DNA of 64,000 bases from NCBI GenBank assembly GCA_038380795.1, contig CM076261.1, positions 13,565,226 to 13,629,225 on the forward strand, given 5' to 3'. The position numbers and the translations under genes are program-made. Below are positions 1 to 11,481 of the stretch, one piece after another (position 1 is the first letter of the stretch; each line of letters starts with the position of its first letter). Origin of the DNA: Pyrocephalus nanus (taxonomy: Eukaryota > Chordata > Aves > Passeriformes > Tyrannidae). The notes below the pieces were generated by a model. It had not been told where the DNA came from and made no database searches. It saw nothing but the letters and a program-made list of their open reading frames with translations.

Positions 1-554
1 AAACCAATCAAACAAAAAACCCAAACCAACCAAACTAACAAAACAAAAGCCCCTACCACACAACAAAGAAAGCTAACAATCATGCAGATTTTCAATGAAA
101 AGAAAATATAAATCTGTGGAAGAACTTTCATAGTGGATAATGCATATTGATCAGAGTAAACCAAAAATAATACTTCTCTTTCTTTCCTCACCATTAGACA
201 AATGGAATACTGAAAAATCATAAAGGCCAAGAGTTGAGTATAACCACTCCAGTATAATAGCTCACACCATTTTGTGGGGAATATAAAATTGTTGTTTTGG
301 AGAATTTGCATGCAGACACAGTGGATCAATTCTATTACATTAAAGTATCACATTTTTGTTCTTTTGCTGTATACATTACGACATACAGAACAAAAAACCC
401 AAATATCTCACTCCCATTTCACAAAATTTCTGAACACAGGTACAAGCCAACACATTAATTATAGGCTTATCAAATTGGTATTAATCTTTTTTTTTTTCAA
501 ATATAGATCCTTTTTTTCATTGCCACAAGTTGCCTTAAATTGCTCATTAAACTT

Positions 555-577
555 CAAGCATTGCAATGCAATGCTTG
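555..577. repeat. 23-bp near-perfect palindrome
   Basis: Two perfect 11-base arms, CAAGCATTGCA (555-565) and TGCAATGCTTG (567-577), flank a single central A. The centre resembles ATTGCAAT-type C/EBP or POU half sites. It lies about 75 bases left of the homeodomain-site cluster, so it may belong to the same regulatory block. That functional link is inference; the symmetry itself is directly visible. Confidence 0.75.
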
Positions 578-649
578 CTACCATTTATAGGCAATGCTCT
601 CCAAAGTATAATTAGAGGAAGTATTATGACACAGAACAATGGAGACAAT

Positions 650-860
650 TATTTCTGAAGTTTATTAATGCTAATTAGCATATGGCATCTAAGACAGCTG
701 CTGATACTTCATTGCTAAATACTGAGGGACTAATTAGTATTTGATGTTAATTAGCTTCTTCTGCATGTGCATTGTCCTTAGATGCATATGCATTGTCACC
801 ACCGGGCTATTAAAAATCTGGCCTTTGCCTTCTTGCAGTGACAGGATACAGCATTTAGGA
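650..860. promoter_or_regulatory. Candidate conserved enhancer: cluster of palindromic homeodomain/POU motifs
   Basis: Within 130 bases the sequence has three TAATTA-core sites and one octamer-like site, and three of the four are perfect palindromes. They are ATGCTAATTAGCAT (668-681), ACTAATTAGT (729-738), TTAATTAG (747-754) and ATGCATATGCAT (782-793). TGCATGTGCATTG sits just left of the last. TAATTA is the core bound by many homeodomain proteins, and ATGCAT/ATGCAAAT-like words are bound by POU factors. No repeat family or open frame explains the segment, and it ends in a more GC-balanced stretch (800-850). The composition is typical of developmental conserved non-coding elements in vertebrate gene deserts. 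Conservation cannot be tested from one sequence, so the enhancer call is inference. Confidence 0.45.
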
Positions 861-1380
861 TGTTTTGCAGACTGTACGATATAGCTCTCTAATGTGCCCT
901 TAATAGCCACTATATGAGGTTTAACAAGGAAAATTCACAAATTCCCATGGCAGTACATCAGAAAATTATTTTAAAAGTGGCTGAATAGTGTATAAATTGT
1001 TTTAAAATGACAGTTTCTAGCTGTCTTATGTAGATAGAAATAGCAGCCTGAGAGATTAAAAAACAAAGTCACATCTAGCAACATGTAACTGAACTGAAGA
1101 AGAGGGAAACAAAATTTCACAGGCTTATGAAATGTTATCTGCTGTTTAACCTCTTTCATTTTGAGTATAGATAATCTTCTTTTTATTTCTTCTCTTCATT
1201 TCCTACAGAGATCCCTGTTCTCTATGTATTATCATGTCTGTCTTACAAAACATTTTTGGAAGGTGGAATGGTATTTGAAAACAAAGGAAAACAATTTGAG
1301 GAGTCTTATCTCCAGCTAGCAAGCAGGAAATAAGCATACCTTCTTTCTTTCCTAACAGATTACTATTGTTTTACACATGA
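861..1380. other. Unique AT-rich sequence, no feature recognised
   Basis: No repeat or gene was recognised. A good polypyrimidine tract and acceptor (ending CTACAG at about 1,208) is followed by about 35 open codons, but no convincing donor follows, so no exon is called. Confidence 0.5.
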
Positions 1381-1423
1381 GGTGTTGTTTGGTGGTTTTT
1401 TTTGTTGTTGTTTTTGTTTTTTG

Positions 1424-1466
<43 letters not shown>

Positions 1467-1502
1467 GGTTTTTTTTTTGTTTTGTTTTGTTTTTTCCCCC
1501 CC
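1381..1502. repeat. TG microsatellite within a GT/T-rich low-complexity block
   Basis: An uninterrupted (TG)19 run spans about 1,425-1,462. It is flanked on both sides by T- and GTTT-rich sequence and closed by a run of C at about 1,495-1,502. The short open frame on the opposite strand here is only translated microsatellite. Confidence 0.95.
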
Positions 1503-3287
1503 AGGGCATACTAACATTCCAATGAGAATTTCCCATTTCAATCATAAACATAGTTAATAGGAATTTGCTTTAGTTTGGCCATTTTTCTGTATAATTAAAG
1601 AGTATTCATTTCCTTAAGCAGTTGGAAAAGGGTTTAGATCACAGAAGAACAAGTCAAAAAAAGCAAAGTTTGCTAGTTAAGTCTTTTGTGTTCATGGAGG
1701 TTGCCCTTTACTTCACTGTGACAGCAAGTGTATTGGTTGAAACCAGAAAGAGGAGATATGCCAAAAGACGAGGGCCACCACACAAGTTGTTAAAAGAAAA
1801 ATCAAAAGAATAAGAAAAAAAACCAAAACAACCAACCAAAGGATGATAACACAGGACTAAAATATGGGGAATATGTGAGGGGAATTCTTGATGACAAGCA
1901 GGGGGGAGTTTGAAAATTATGGAGATTCAATCTTATTATCCTCCTCAATTTGATTTTGAGCTTGATCGTCTTTCTCACAGAGAAATAATAACAGACCTTG
2001 GTAAAAACCTTTGATTTATGAAATAGTTTTAACACTACAGTTACTTTGTCAGATATTATAAAATAAGTCTTACTTAACATTGTAGAAAAAGGTTCCACAG
2101 CAGCAGTAAGTTCCTTGGTTGTACAGGGAGAGTTAATACTACCTCATTACAAAGAAAGTATTGTTTTCAAACACCTTGGGTCTACTGTGATGCTTAAAAT
2201 TGTTGGGATTAAGAAGCCTGGCTAAGAAAATGTATAATAAATATTGATGATGTCTGTGCTTGGTGTGAATTTTAAAGCCTCTGAGATTTGTTGAGTACAC
2301 AGGATTAGAAAAGGTAAAATTTTAGGAGCTTTCTGATCCCCGACTGAAATATCAGTTTTGCTATTTCAGGTGGATAACCATGTCTTTGAGGTTTTATTAG
2401 GTTTTATTACTAAAATTCAAAAGAAATAAAAAAAGTATTCGAGGGGATCCTTAGCAAGGATGGATGATGCTATTGATATGGTTGGAAAAGCAAAATATAA
2501 GTAGTAACAAAAGAATTTCACTCTTCCAGTGAAATTCAATTTAAAAATGTAACAAAAATAACACCGGGGGTAAATATAATGGAACGACCACAACAAAAAA
2601 AGAGAATGTGAATGGGAAAGTTGCAAGAAATGTGGTACATCAGATCTGCACCTAAATAATGCTGATCAAATGGACTTAGCTCTATTTGGCTCTTCATGTA
2701 TTCTCGTACTATATCCTTCCAAGAAAATTAGACAACGTTGTAGTATAAGAGAAATATCCAAAGCCAAAGTGGCCTATCTGTTTTCAGTTGTACTCTGGTG
2801 TATTCAATAATATGTTGCCATAAACAGTAATAGCTATGCTAAAAGCCTTAAAGATATAATATCTAGAGGGTTTTACAGGGTAAGTATATCTCCACAGAAA
2901 AACTGTAACTAGGCAGTTAAGTAGCAAACAGTCTCATGGAAAAGACTCTACTTATGAGATAATCATATCATACCTTAAGACTAAACAAAATTTGGATTTA
3001 CTAAATAAGAAAAGAGTAGATTAATATAGAAACAGCCTCCATGAAGTTGAGAAGGTCTTAATGGACATTTTAATAGAGGTGTGATATCCATACTCCCCCA
3101 ATTCAAGTCCTGAGGAAAGTTTTCCTAAATTATTTCTTAGCTGGGAAGGCAAAGTGCTTCTTTATTCATTCATCAAATGGATAAACTCATCAGGAATAGA
3201 TACAGAATCAAGAAGTTGGTAATCTTTCCTTATATGTGGTCTGAAGAGAGTTAAAGAAAAAGGGGAATATTTTCTTAGGGATGCTGT
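1503..3287. other. Unique AT-rich intergenic/intronic sequence
   Basis: I see no recognisable transposon, RNA gene or coding exon. The short open frames have low-complexity composition (Lys/Asn or Phe/Leu rich) and no supporting splice or start context. Confidence 0.5.
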
Positions 3288-3395
3288 GATCACAAAATCA
3301 CAGAATGGGTAAGGTCATATGGTCCAACATACCTGCACCAGCTGGGTCATCCTAAAACACATTTCACAGGATTGCGTTCTGATGGTTTTTGGACA
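3288..3395 (-). mobile_element. CR1 LINE 3'-end fragment (degraded)
   Basis: On the plus strand this reads as the reverse complement of a CR1 tail. It starts with ATCACAAAATCACAGAATGG, followed by a 'ggtccaacatacctgca' segment and a 'cacaggattgcgttctgatgg' segment in the order expected from CR1. Similarity fades after about 3,395. CR1 is the dominant bird LINE and copies are usually 5'-truncated, which fits this ~110-bp remnant. The divergence suggests an old insertion. Confidence 0.8.
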
Positions 3396-4718
3396 GTGCT
3401 CAACAGTTCTTCATGGAAAATGAAGAAAATCAGTTTTATATCCCTTTAAAATACCACAGTATAGGCTGTCTTCTGCCTATACTCATTGCTTGCATCATCT
3501 GTTGGTCCCAGCTAGCATGCAGACAGGTTTACCAATTAATTTCTCTCAGGGAGTGTGTGGGATGACTCTCTGAACAAAAGCTGTGTAGGGAAGTATTTTG
3601 CCTGCTTACAGGGCTTACAGGAAGGGTGAGTTCTCCTATTGCACAAGTTCTATTTTTCTGGGGTAATTATAGTGTTCATAAAGACAGCAAATAGTGACAG
3701 GATATCGGAGTATACCTCTGTCATGAAGTAATAAAGGTATTCTGAAAGAGATATCCTATCTTCTCTCTCTGCTCCAGTGAATATGTTTACATATTTTTAT
3801 AAAAGAAGGAAAATATCTTGTAACTTTCATATTCACTGAGGAAAATTTTTCAACTTAACCTCCAAGGATCCTGCAAGAATCAGAAAACATAAAGAAAATC
3901 AGAAAACCTATTAAAAAAGAAGGGAAAGTCAGCCTCCTGATTTTTTGAGGACCTCACAGATGTCTTTTAATAATCTTGGTTTCTTTCAGACTAGAAACAT
4001 TGCAACTGAGGAAGAACATGACAAGAAGAATATGAAAACATGAAAGAAGAACATGAAAACATGAAAAAATCATGAAAATAATGGAGAAGGTGAGTAATGG
4101 TCAACTGGTTACTTTCCTTTTTGATACAAAAAGTGGCTGGTGAATAAAGCTGGAGAGGCACAAGATTAGGTTCTATGCAAAGTGTAAATGAGTAAATTAG
4201 ATGGCCTAGATCTATCAAAATGGTTCCCTATTGCTTTCACCAGGATAATATCCCTGTTGTCATCTTGTTCTGTCAAGCCAAAGTCCTTGTGAACATGGGA
4301 TAACAAGTTAAAAATTGCAAGCAATGCTTTGTTTTGTGAGAATTCTTGTTTTAGTTTATAGCCAAAATTCAATTTATAGTCAAGAGATACATAATTTTTT
4401 TTAATTATAATACTTTTATTGCTAGTGTTCAGAGTGAAGCCTCACAATGCTGTCAAGTATTTGAAAAATTGTGTCTTTGTTGGTCTAATGTAATTGATCT
4501 CATTTTAAATTAAACAAACAAAAAAAACAACAAACTTACTACCTTCACAGCTATTAGAATCTTTGGTTTTGTGTGTTTAAGTATTCATTTGAACCATGCC
4601 TTGTTCTCAGGTTTTAAACATTCACTAGAAATTAATCCTAACATCCTAAAATCTCCCATAAACTGTTGTTTGTTTCTGTACTCTAGAGACAATTTCGTAT
4701 GGCAGTTGATGAGGGTTT
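3396..4718. other. Unique AT-rich sequence with one short minisatellite
   Basis: No gene or transposon was recognised apart from the A-rich minisatellite at 4,024-4,080, listed separately. Short open frames on both strands look like chance. Confidence 0.5.
4024..4080. repeat. 21-bp A-rich minisatellite, about 2.5 copies
   Basis: The unit AGAAGAAtATGAAAACATGA starts at 4,024 and recurs at 4,045 with one change. A partial ATGAAAA-containing third copy follows. It is a local tandem duplication with no evident function. Confidence 0.7.
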
Positions 4719-5301
4719 TGAATTGTGCTGGAATTGTGTTGATTTTCTTCACAGTAGCTGTGATGGAACTATGGTTTTATTTGTTCTGAAAACAGTGTTG
4801 ATAACCCATGGATGTTTTTGTTACTTCTGAGCAATGCTTAGAAAGAGCATTTTCTGCTCCTCACACCACCCCACCAGCAAAAGGGTTGGGAATGCACAAG
4901 TTGTTGGAAGGGGAAACAACTGGAAAACCTGAGGCCAATTGATCACAGGGGCATCCCATCCCATCCCATATGACATGCTCAGCATATAAAGCTGGGGGAA
5001 GAGGAGGAAAAGGGTGGTGTTCAGAGTGATTGTGTTTGCCTTCCCAAGTCACTGTTACATATGATGGAGCCCTGCTTTCCTAAGGCTGGCTGAACATCTG
5101 CCTTCCCACGGGAAGTGGTGAATAGGTACATTGTTTTGCTTTGCTTGCATGCATGGATTTTGTTTTTCCTACTAAACCATCTTTATATCAACTTGTGAGT
5201 TCTCTCACATTTACTCTCCCAATACTCTCCCCCATCCCCCAGGGAGAAGTGGCTGAGTGCCTAGGTGGGGCTGAAATGCCTGCCGGGGTTTAACCACAAC
5301 G
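4719..5301 (+). mobile_element. Endogenous retrovirus LTR, family A, near full length (solo LTR)
   Basis: This is about 580 bases matching, end to end, an avian LTR that I recognise from memory. The 5' part has the 'gttgattttcttcacagtagct' and 'ctgaaaacagtgttgataac' blocks. Next come the 'cacaccaccccaccagc' block and a TATA region with CATATAAAGCTGGGGGAAGA (TATA at 4,985-4,990). A 'ccctgctttcct' block and a degraded polyadenylation signal (ACTAAA, 5,171-5,176) follow. The terminal block is 'gccggggtttaaccacaac'. No internal retroviral genes flank it, so it is most likely a solo LTR left by recombination. The exact 5' end is uncertain by about 5 bases and no target duplication is obvious. A second and third copy of the family occur in this window in the same orientation. 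The class is probably ERVL-like; that is inference. Confidence 0.85.
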
Positions 5302-8300
5302 TTCATAATCTGGAGATTACAGTAAGTGACTGAGAGATGGTAACTCAACAAGTGATCCACATGGCATTTTTCAGCATTTAACTTTTAAAAATTATGCCCA
5401 TCTCTTCTAGAATTATGATACAGTTATACTTATGTTGTGTGAAAGGTAATATTACACATAAATCTGCTACAGAATTTAAAAGGGAAATAAATAGTTATGT
5501 GCTACCTGATCTACCAAGGAATTTAAAACATATTTTTAAGACTCTGAATATCTCTTAGTATAGTCTAACACATTTTTTCAAGGCACTTTTCCCTAGAAAG
5601 AAGATATGAGTGTCAGGTTACGACTCAGTTTTTAAATCAGTGCAGACAGAAACTGTCCTACCAAGTTATAAAACACTCTGAAAACATGGCCTAAAGAAGG
5701 ACTGTCCTGATGACTGAATTTAATTCAGTGGAACCAGATGTTAAAATCACATCCTAATCCTAAACTATCCTGGCTGCAGCTAGAATCAGTATGTCAAAGA
5801 GTGGGTAATGTGAGGGAGGAGAAATGATCCTCTTGAGATTAGATGCACAAGTCATTCCTTTGTAAATCTCAGTCTTGCTCTTGGTTTTATTTTGCCAATA
5901 ATCTCACAGCCATTCTGGATTTAGAAAGCTTTTTATGACTCTGAAATGTCAAAGTAAGAAAATACTCAACTTTGACACCCCATTTCACCTCATTTATTTG
6001 AACAATGTCACCTGGGCTCATGTAAACAGTATGCAATCATTAGACTACTGACATCTACCTGGAACAATAAATGAACAAAATTAGATTTTGTTGATATATT
6101 CCAGGCAAAAAAGGCTGAAGCATAACAGCAGCACTTTTGTGCCATATACCCTGGTGATATCATCAACGAATTGACAGAGCTGTAAAACGGAATACTCTGA
6201 GACTGAGGGTTACAGCTACTCTGATTGTAGTTGAAAACGGAAGGAAGCTTTCAGTTTTGAAGGAAAAAAATAAATTGGCAGCTGTGAACTAGTCCTGCAG
6301 AGCGCTTTATAGACAGCTTCCCATATATCTTTGCAGTTGGAAATCACCAGATAATGGAAAAAAATGCGTAAACCAAAACCTTAGGGGTGTTAAAATGTCC
6401 AAGAAAATACCATTTAAAAGAAAGAGGCTTGTAATAGGGAATATGTTTGTCTGACACAGATTTAAAAGCCAAAGGGAAGCGAAAGAAAATTCAAGGTTTT
6501 AGTATTTCAATCTTATTCTTCTATCTTATTATTTGGCTAAATTCATTGAGTCATATATGTGGAGAATATGAGGTGATATTCATATTGTGACTGATAGTGG
6601 AAAACAGATTATGAAATATCAGGCACTTTTGCTTACAAATGTTCCATAACCATCACTTTCTTCCCTCAGGATTTACTTACAGCTTCAAGTGGGTAGTTCT
6701 TTTAAAAAGTAAATAACAACAATGAAAAACAAGCCTCCCCAACCCCCTTGAACTGCTACAGTTTTTCAGGAGAAAAGACTTCTAGGAAAAACCCATGTAC
6801 AAGAAAGCAAAACACATTTTTTAGAAATAACAAGAAAACTAACGTTTCTAAACTTTTTGATGATTTACTCTTAATTTTCATCCTATGCTTAATATCTCTT
6901 GGATTTTTTTTTCATACCATATGTGCAATCCCATCCACCTGAAACTTTTACCTTGTAAAATGCTCTGAAATACTGGCAAATATTTCTAAAAATAAGATGC
7001 CCTCGTACTCTGCCAATCATCTCAATCAAAATTTGCTACCTCTACTTTTGTGTCTTCGTCTTATTCCTTTTTTGTGAAGTCTTTTTCTCCTTTAGTTTTA
7101 TCTCTATTGGTTGTCATCCTTGACACTTTTCTTTGTCATCTTTTATCTTCTCATACTGACTTGGTTATCCAGCTAAAGTGAGAAACAGAGCACAGGAAGG
7201 ATTGCTTACAGTAGCTGCAGGTTCTGCTAACTGTAACATAGCAGTTGGAAGGCCAGTGAAAGCCAAAATTGTGGGAAAGAAGATAGAAACAAAAAGTTCA
7301 GGGAACTGTAAATGAAAGTAAGCACTAAAACTGCGACAATTTATAGTGGAAGAGGAGGAACACTTTTTATATTGTCTCCAGCAGACAATAGAGAGTGTTC
7401 TTTTGCCTCATGGGACATCAGCAGGGAAGAAAAGGGTTTTAGAGTGTCTTCTCTCTTTTCCTGCACATGTAGCTAGAAATGTAGCTGTATTCCTGATTCT
7501 CTTTAGGAGAACATAAGAATGAGACTACTGGAGACCAATATCAAAACAGGCTGTATTATTACAAGTTTTAGCAGCAACTTCAGTACAATCTCAGCACTCA
7601 TACATTAACAAGAAAATAATTCTCATTTCAGTTTTTTTCCTTGTGCAGTTTCTAGTCACATAGAAAATCACTTCAAGTAAGGAAGTGGAAAATATATTAG
7701 GTAAATTTTAACTCTGAAGTCATTACTGCTACTTCCTTATCCTGATATCAGTACTACTGGAGTGGAAAAGAGTATCTGTAATAGAATATTTAATAGATTA
7801 TATGCTAGAATAATTTGCAGAACATAGTACATCACTGGAAATCCCAGTTCACGGTCATCCCACAAAACTGTTGGACAAATGTTCATAAATCAGCTTGACT
7901 TAATAAGAAGGCCCACATTAGTAAAATAAGCAGTGGAGCCAACCCTTTTGCCATTCACAGTATGGAAATGCAAATATGTACAAAATATCTTGGATATTTC
8001 CTGGAGAACACTGTATTCCCTGTGTAGATGTCATGTTTTGAATGCAGATTATTTCACAGTTGGAAATACAGGAGTTGTAATTAGCTTTAGTGAAGCTGGT
8101 CTGGTAGGGGAGGCTTAGTTCATCTGTAATTTTAGTTATTTATTAGCATGTTGGGGTCTAGAGTGGAAGGGGAAACCATTCACTGCGCTCAAATTTATTT
8201 TTATTCAATAACAAGGGACACTAAAGAGGTGTTACATGATTGCCTTGATTTTTTTTCACAATAGAATTGGTAAATTATTGCTGTTCAGTCCCAAAAGCTA

Positions 8301-8600
8301 GAGAAGGAAATTTAATTTATCACTCAGCCATTGAAAGAAATTATTTTTAATCAATATATTTTATAACAGATCAAAATTCTTCATTAAAATCACTCCTTTT
8401 TCTTGTAACTTTACTCAGATTGTGCCCTACAGCTGTAAGTAACGAGTTTCAAATAAACTCTCTCAATAAAAAATTAAATTACAGAAATACCTAAATTTTC
8501 CAAGAGTGATACATAGTAAAAGTGCCTGCAATTAAGCTTAAAAAATGTGGGGTTTTTTACATCAGTACAAAAGGAGAAATATTTTATACGTATTGATCAG
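5302..8600. other. Unique AT-rich sequence, no feature recognised
   Basis: About 3.3 kb without a recognisable repeat, RNA gene or exon. Open frames are short and unsupported. Confidence 0.5.
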
Positions 8601-8601
8601 G

Positions 8602-8660
8602 TGCTGCTGATCAACTGAATCAACAGCAGCATAAAACACCTATGGAATGCACCTGCATTC
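8602..8660. repeat. Two adjacent short inverted repeats
   Basis: The first hairpin has arms TGCTGCTG (8,602-8,609) and CAGCAGCA (8,624-8,631). The second has arms GAATGCA (8,645-8,651) and TGCATTC (8,654-8,660) around two bases. The stems are too short for a confident microRNA precursor. The symmetry is directly visible; any function is unknown. Confidence 0.5.
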
Positions 8661-9729
8661 AGGTTTTCCAAGATTTATATTTCTCAGGCAGACAGTGGTC
8701 TAAATTTTTCTGCCCATTAAAGATTGTTTTTAATTTTGTCTTCTAACCTTCCTTATAGAAGTTTTTGTTTGGTTTTGGTTTTATTGTTTTTGGAGGTTTT
8801 TTTTAGTTGTGGTTATTTGTTTTTTTTTTTCTGTTTTTATCTATTTGGAAATAAACAATGAAAAAATAATAAGGATGGGAGCATGCATTCAGCAGACGTG
8901 CATTCAACCACAGAAAATTCTCTTGTGCAAAAGTTAGTTATCATACACTCATCTAGGAAACTGGGAGGAGGAGGTTAATTGTCTGGCAATCTGAACTGCA
9001 AATGAATAATAAGAAAAAATAGTTCTTTGGGGAGAACATGAAATATTTATTCATCTTCCCAGCATAAGCATTCCCTTCTCATTCTTATTTCCATTAACTC
9101 TATACTGAATCTATCTGAGTGTTCTTCCCAAAGGACATCCTACTGTCATGCTCTTTACTGACCAGTATCTGAGCTTGCTTACATTCTCAGGTATGCTCAT
9201 CAGAGTACTGTCTGATACAAAATTATTCTTCTCCTTTTTATAATTGACAGAATCAAGGGTAAATTATTGTATTTCATTGTTCAGAATTTCCTAGTAACAG
9301 AAAAAACCCAGAGTGAACGTATTTTCATCTGTTGTGGAGGAAATGGACTTAAGATGTTTTTGGTCAATAGGAAAACAGCTATTCTGGAACTGTCCCAATT
9401 TTAAGGCACTAGTTTGAAATACTTTTATAACAGCCTCTAAATTACCTAAAAGAAACAATAAATAAAGATGTTAGTACTAAGATAGATGAACATTACACTT
9501 CTAATACTTTTTGAAGGAGAAAAGGGTAAAGAACAATAATCTAATAAATGAGTTAGGGGTATACCTTAATTTCAACGTACAGTCATTCTTCTGTCTCTTG
9601 AAAGTGAAACTTATTTTGCCATGGTAGTAACAAACACGAAGTCAGGCTTTAGAGAATAAATAAAAAGAATTCACTGAAAATGCCGTTTGCTTTACAAAAG
9701 CACTGAGAAGCTAATAAGAGTATGTGCTG
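8661..9729. other. Unique AT-rich sequence with T/GTTT-rich low complexity at 8,758-8,833
   Basis: The GTTTT-rich stretch near 8,760-8,833 is simple sequence. The rest shows no gene or transposon that I can recognise. Confidence 0.5.
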
Positions 9730-9976
9730 GCAGGCTGAGATATCTGGGATTGTTGAGCCTGCAGAAGGGAAAGGTCGGGGTAATAGAAAGTAACAAAGCC
9801 AGGCACTTCACATTAGTGCCTAGTGGAAGGACAAGAGGCAGTGGCATGAATCAAAACACAAAAATTCCACCTGAACATAAGAAAATACTCTTACTCTGAG
9901 GATAATCAAAAAATGGTGCAAGTTTGTGAGCCTGTGATTTTTGCTTGGATACTTTTAAAAGCCAAATATCCACAGA
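9730..9976 (+). mobile_element. CR1 LINE 3'-region fragment, interrupted at its right end by an LTR
   Basis: The order of blocks follows CR1 on the plus strand. 'ggctgagatatctgggattgtt' is followed by 'gagcctgcagaaggga', 'gccaggcacttcacattagtgcc', 'ggacaagaggcagtggca' and 'ccacctgaacataag'. The last recognisable block is 'ttggatacttttaaaagcc'. A short internal deletion follows the 'agaaggga' block. The open frame across it is residual noncoding tail with no intact reverse transcriptase. The recognisable CR1 stops at the 6-bp duplication of the adjoining LTR, so the LTR arrived after CR1. Confidence 0.85.
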
Positions 9977-10440
9977 TGACAAACGTTGAAGGGGGATAGG
10001 GAGGGGAACTCCAAGCTAGAGGCTTTTTCCCTTTACCTCTAGTCCTGGAGCGGGAGGTGCTCCTCCCCCTTCCCCCCACCACGAGGTCCCCATGGCCCCA
10101 GCAGAGACCACAGGACACGGCAGCAGCAACAAGGAGAGAGGCAGAGAGAGAGTTTATTGTTTTGGGTAGTGACTTAAATAGCTCTTGGGGGGATTACAAA
10201 GTGACTATTGGGAGTTCAGCAGGTCTTACAACTAACCAATGACAATAAGGGGTTAACAACCAACAGATAAGCTCTCAGTTATCTCTTAGAACATTCCAAA
10301 GGTATGGATAAGACTGAGGAGCCTTGGGAAGAAGAAGGGTGAGTTTACAAAGAGTTACAGAGCCATTTTAGAAGCATGTTCACTTATATTAAAAACCTCT
10401 GTTTTCTCTTATACACCAAAAGCCTACTACAACACACAGA
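9971..10440 (-). mobile_element. Solo LTR (ERVK-like) with perfect 6-bp target duplication
   Basis: The LTR occupies 9,977-10,434 (458 bp), begins TG and ends CA, and is bracketed by direct repeats CACAGA at 9,971-9,976 and 10,435-10,440. Read on the minus strand it starts TGTTGTAGTAGG. It then has a TATA-like TATTTAAG (plus positions 10,180-10,173) and, 15 bases on, AATAAA (10,158-10,153). A roughly 175-bp GC-richer U5 follows, with CTCTCTCTGCCTCTCTCC and a GGGGGAAGGGGG stretch. A 6-bp duplication is typical of class II (alpha/beta-retrovirus-like, ERVK) integrases. No gag, pol or env is present. The intact duplication and core signals suggest a fairly recent insertion compared with the CR1 it interrupts. 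Confidence 0.85.
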
Positions 10441-11481
10441 TAAAATGGACTTTACTGCAATTCCAAAAAATGTTAGAAAAGAGGCAGAAGTGAAATTAGT
10501 ACTTTAAGAAAATGCCCCCATGACCAAAAAAGGGAAAATTTTATTTATTTACAATCCAAAACCCAGCTGGCAATTCTTGAAAAGCTATGATCTGACCAGC
10601 TGATCAGCTGATCAGCTATTCCTGTTGGTTTCTTACCGCTTATCCTCATTAAAGCTATTGGTTTTTTGTAGATGAGAGAAGTATACTTATAAGAAGTCCA
10701 TTTATGTCAATAGGTCTGAAGAAAATTATGAACATTCTGATCCTTGTATAGTTTCATTTCCTGTAGTTAAATTTTTCTATCTCAGTTTCCTCTTTAATTA
10801 AATTAGCAGAATATTATCATGGGATAATGTTTTCCATGTGTGAATTAGTGATTAATTAATGTTTATACATTTCACTAACCTTGGTTGTATACATAACAGT
10901 ATAGAATATTTATTATTAAGTACTTTAATAGTTTATTTCTGTATCTCAAAGAATACAGAAATGCAACTAACTCGCAATGACTTTCCTCTACTTCAGGAAA
11001 AGGCAGTTCAGAAATATAAATTAAAAACAAAAATTGTCAAAGAAGGCACTTGTCTTTATTTTCATGAAAAATCAATAAAATTTAATGTCTCTACAATAGA
11101 AATGTTATAACCATTTTTGTGTTTTAAGATCGCTTAATAAAATCTTCCAGAAAAGACACCCAGGAAGAAAATTGTTTTTATCACTCTGTTAAAATGATGC
11201 TTCTTTTAAAGTTGTTAAATATTTTTGACATTTTATATCAAATTTTGGCAAATTCTATCAATGTGGAAAAACTTTATAGTAGTAGGCAAAAAGCATGCAG
11301 AAAGCATGACTTTTACCAGCATCTGATTTAAACTAGGAATTCTGAGTGTTCACAATTCCAGTGGATTAATATGAAACTAGCATGGCTGATATAAAACTAC
11401 CAAAATTTGTACTTGTTAGAAATAACTTGATGTTTACAAAAGGCATAACTGAGTCAGCGGTGTGACAGTCCTCTCTGTCTC
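10441..11481. other. Unique AT-rich sequence containing a 20-bp palindrome
   Basis: Apart from the palindrome at 10,598-10,617 no repeat or gene is recognised. If any CR1 resumes right of the LTR it is too degraded to call. Confidence 0.45.
10598..10617. repeat. 20-bp perfect palindrome with 10-bp internal period
   Basis: AGCTGATC repeats with a 10-base period so that the whole 20 bases equal their own reverse complement. It contains three AGCT and two TGATCA words. It could be a protein-binding dyad or a chance tandem duplication. Confidence 0.8.

Noticed and set aside
1190..1320. Strong acceptor (TTTCCTACAG) followed by about 35 open codons ending in TAG
   Set aside because: No donor in a plausible position and no 3'-end signal that would make it a terminal exon. 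Good acceptors alone are common in T-rich DNA.
1363..1551. Open frame with His-Thr repeats on the minus strand
   Set aside because: It is the translated TG/CA microsatellite.
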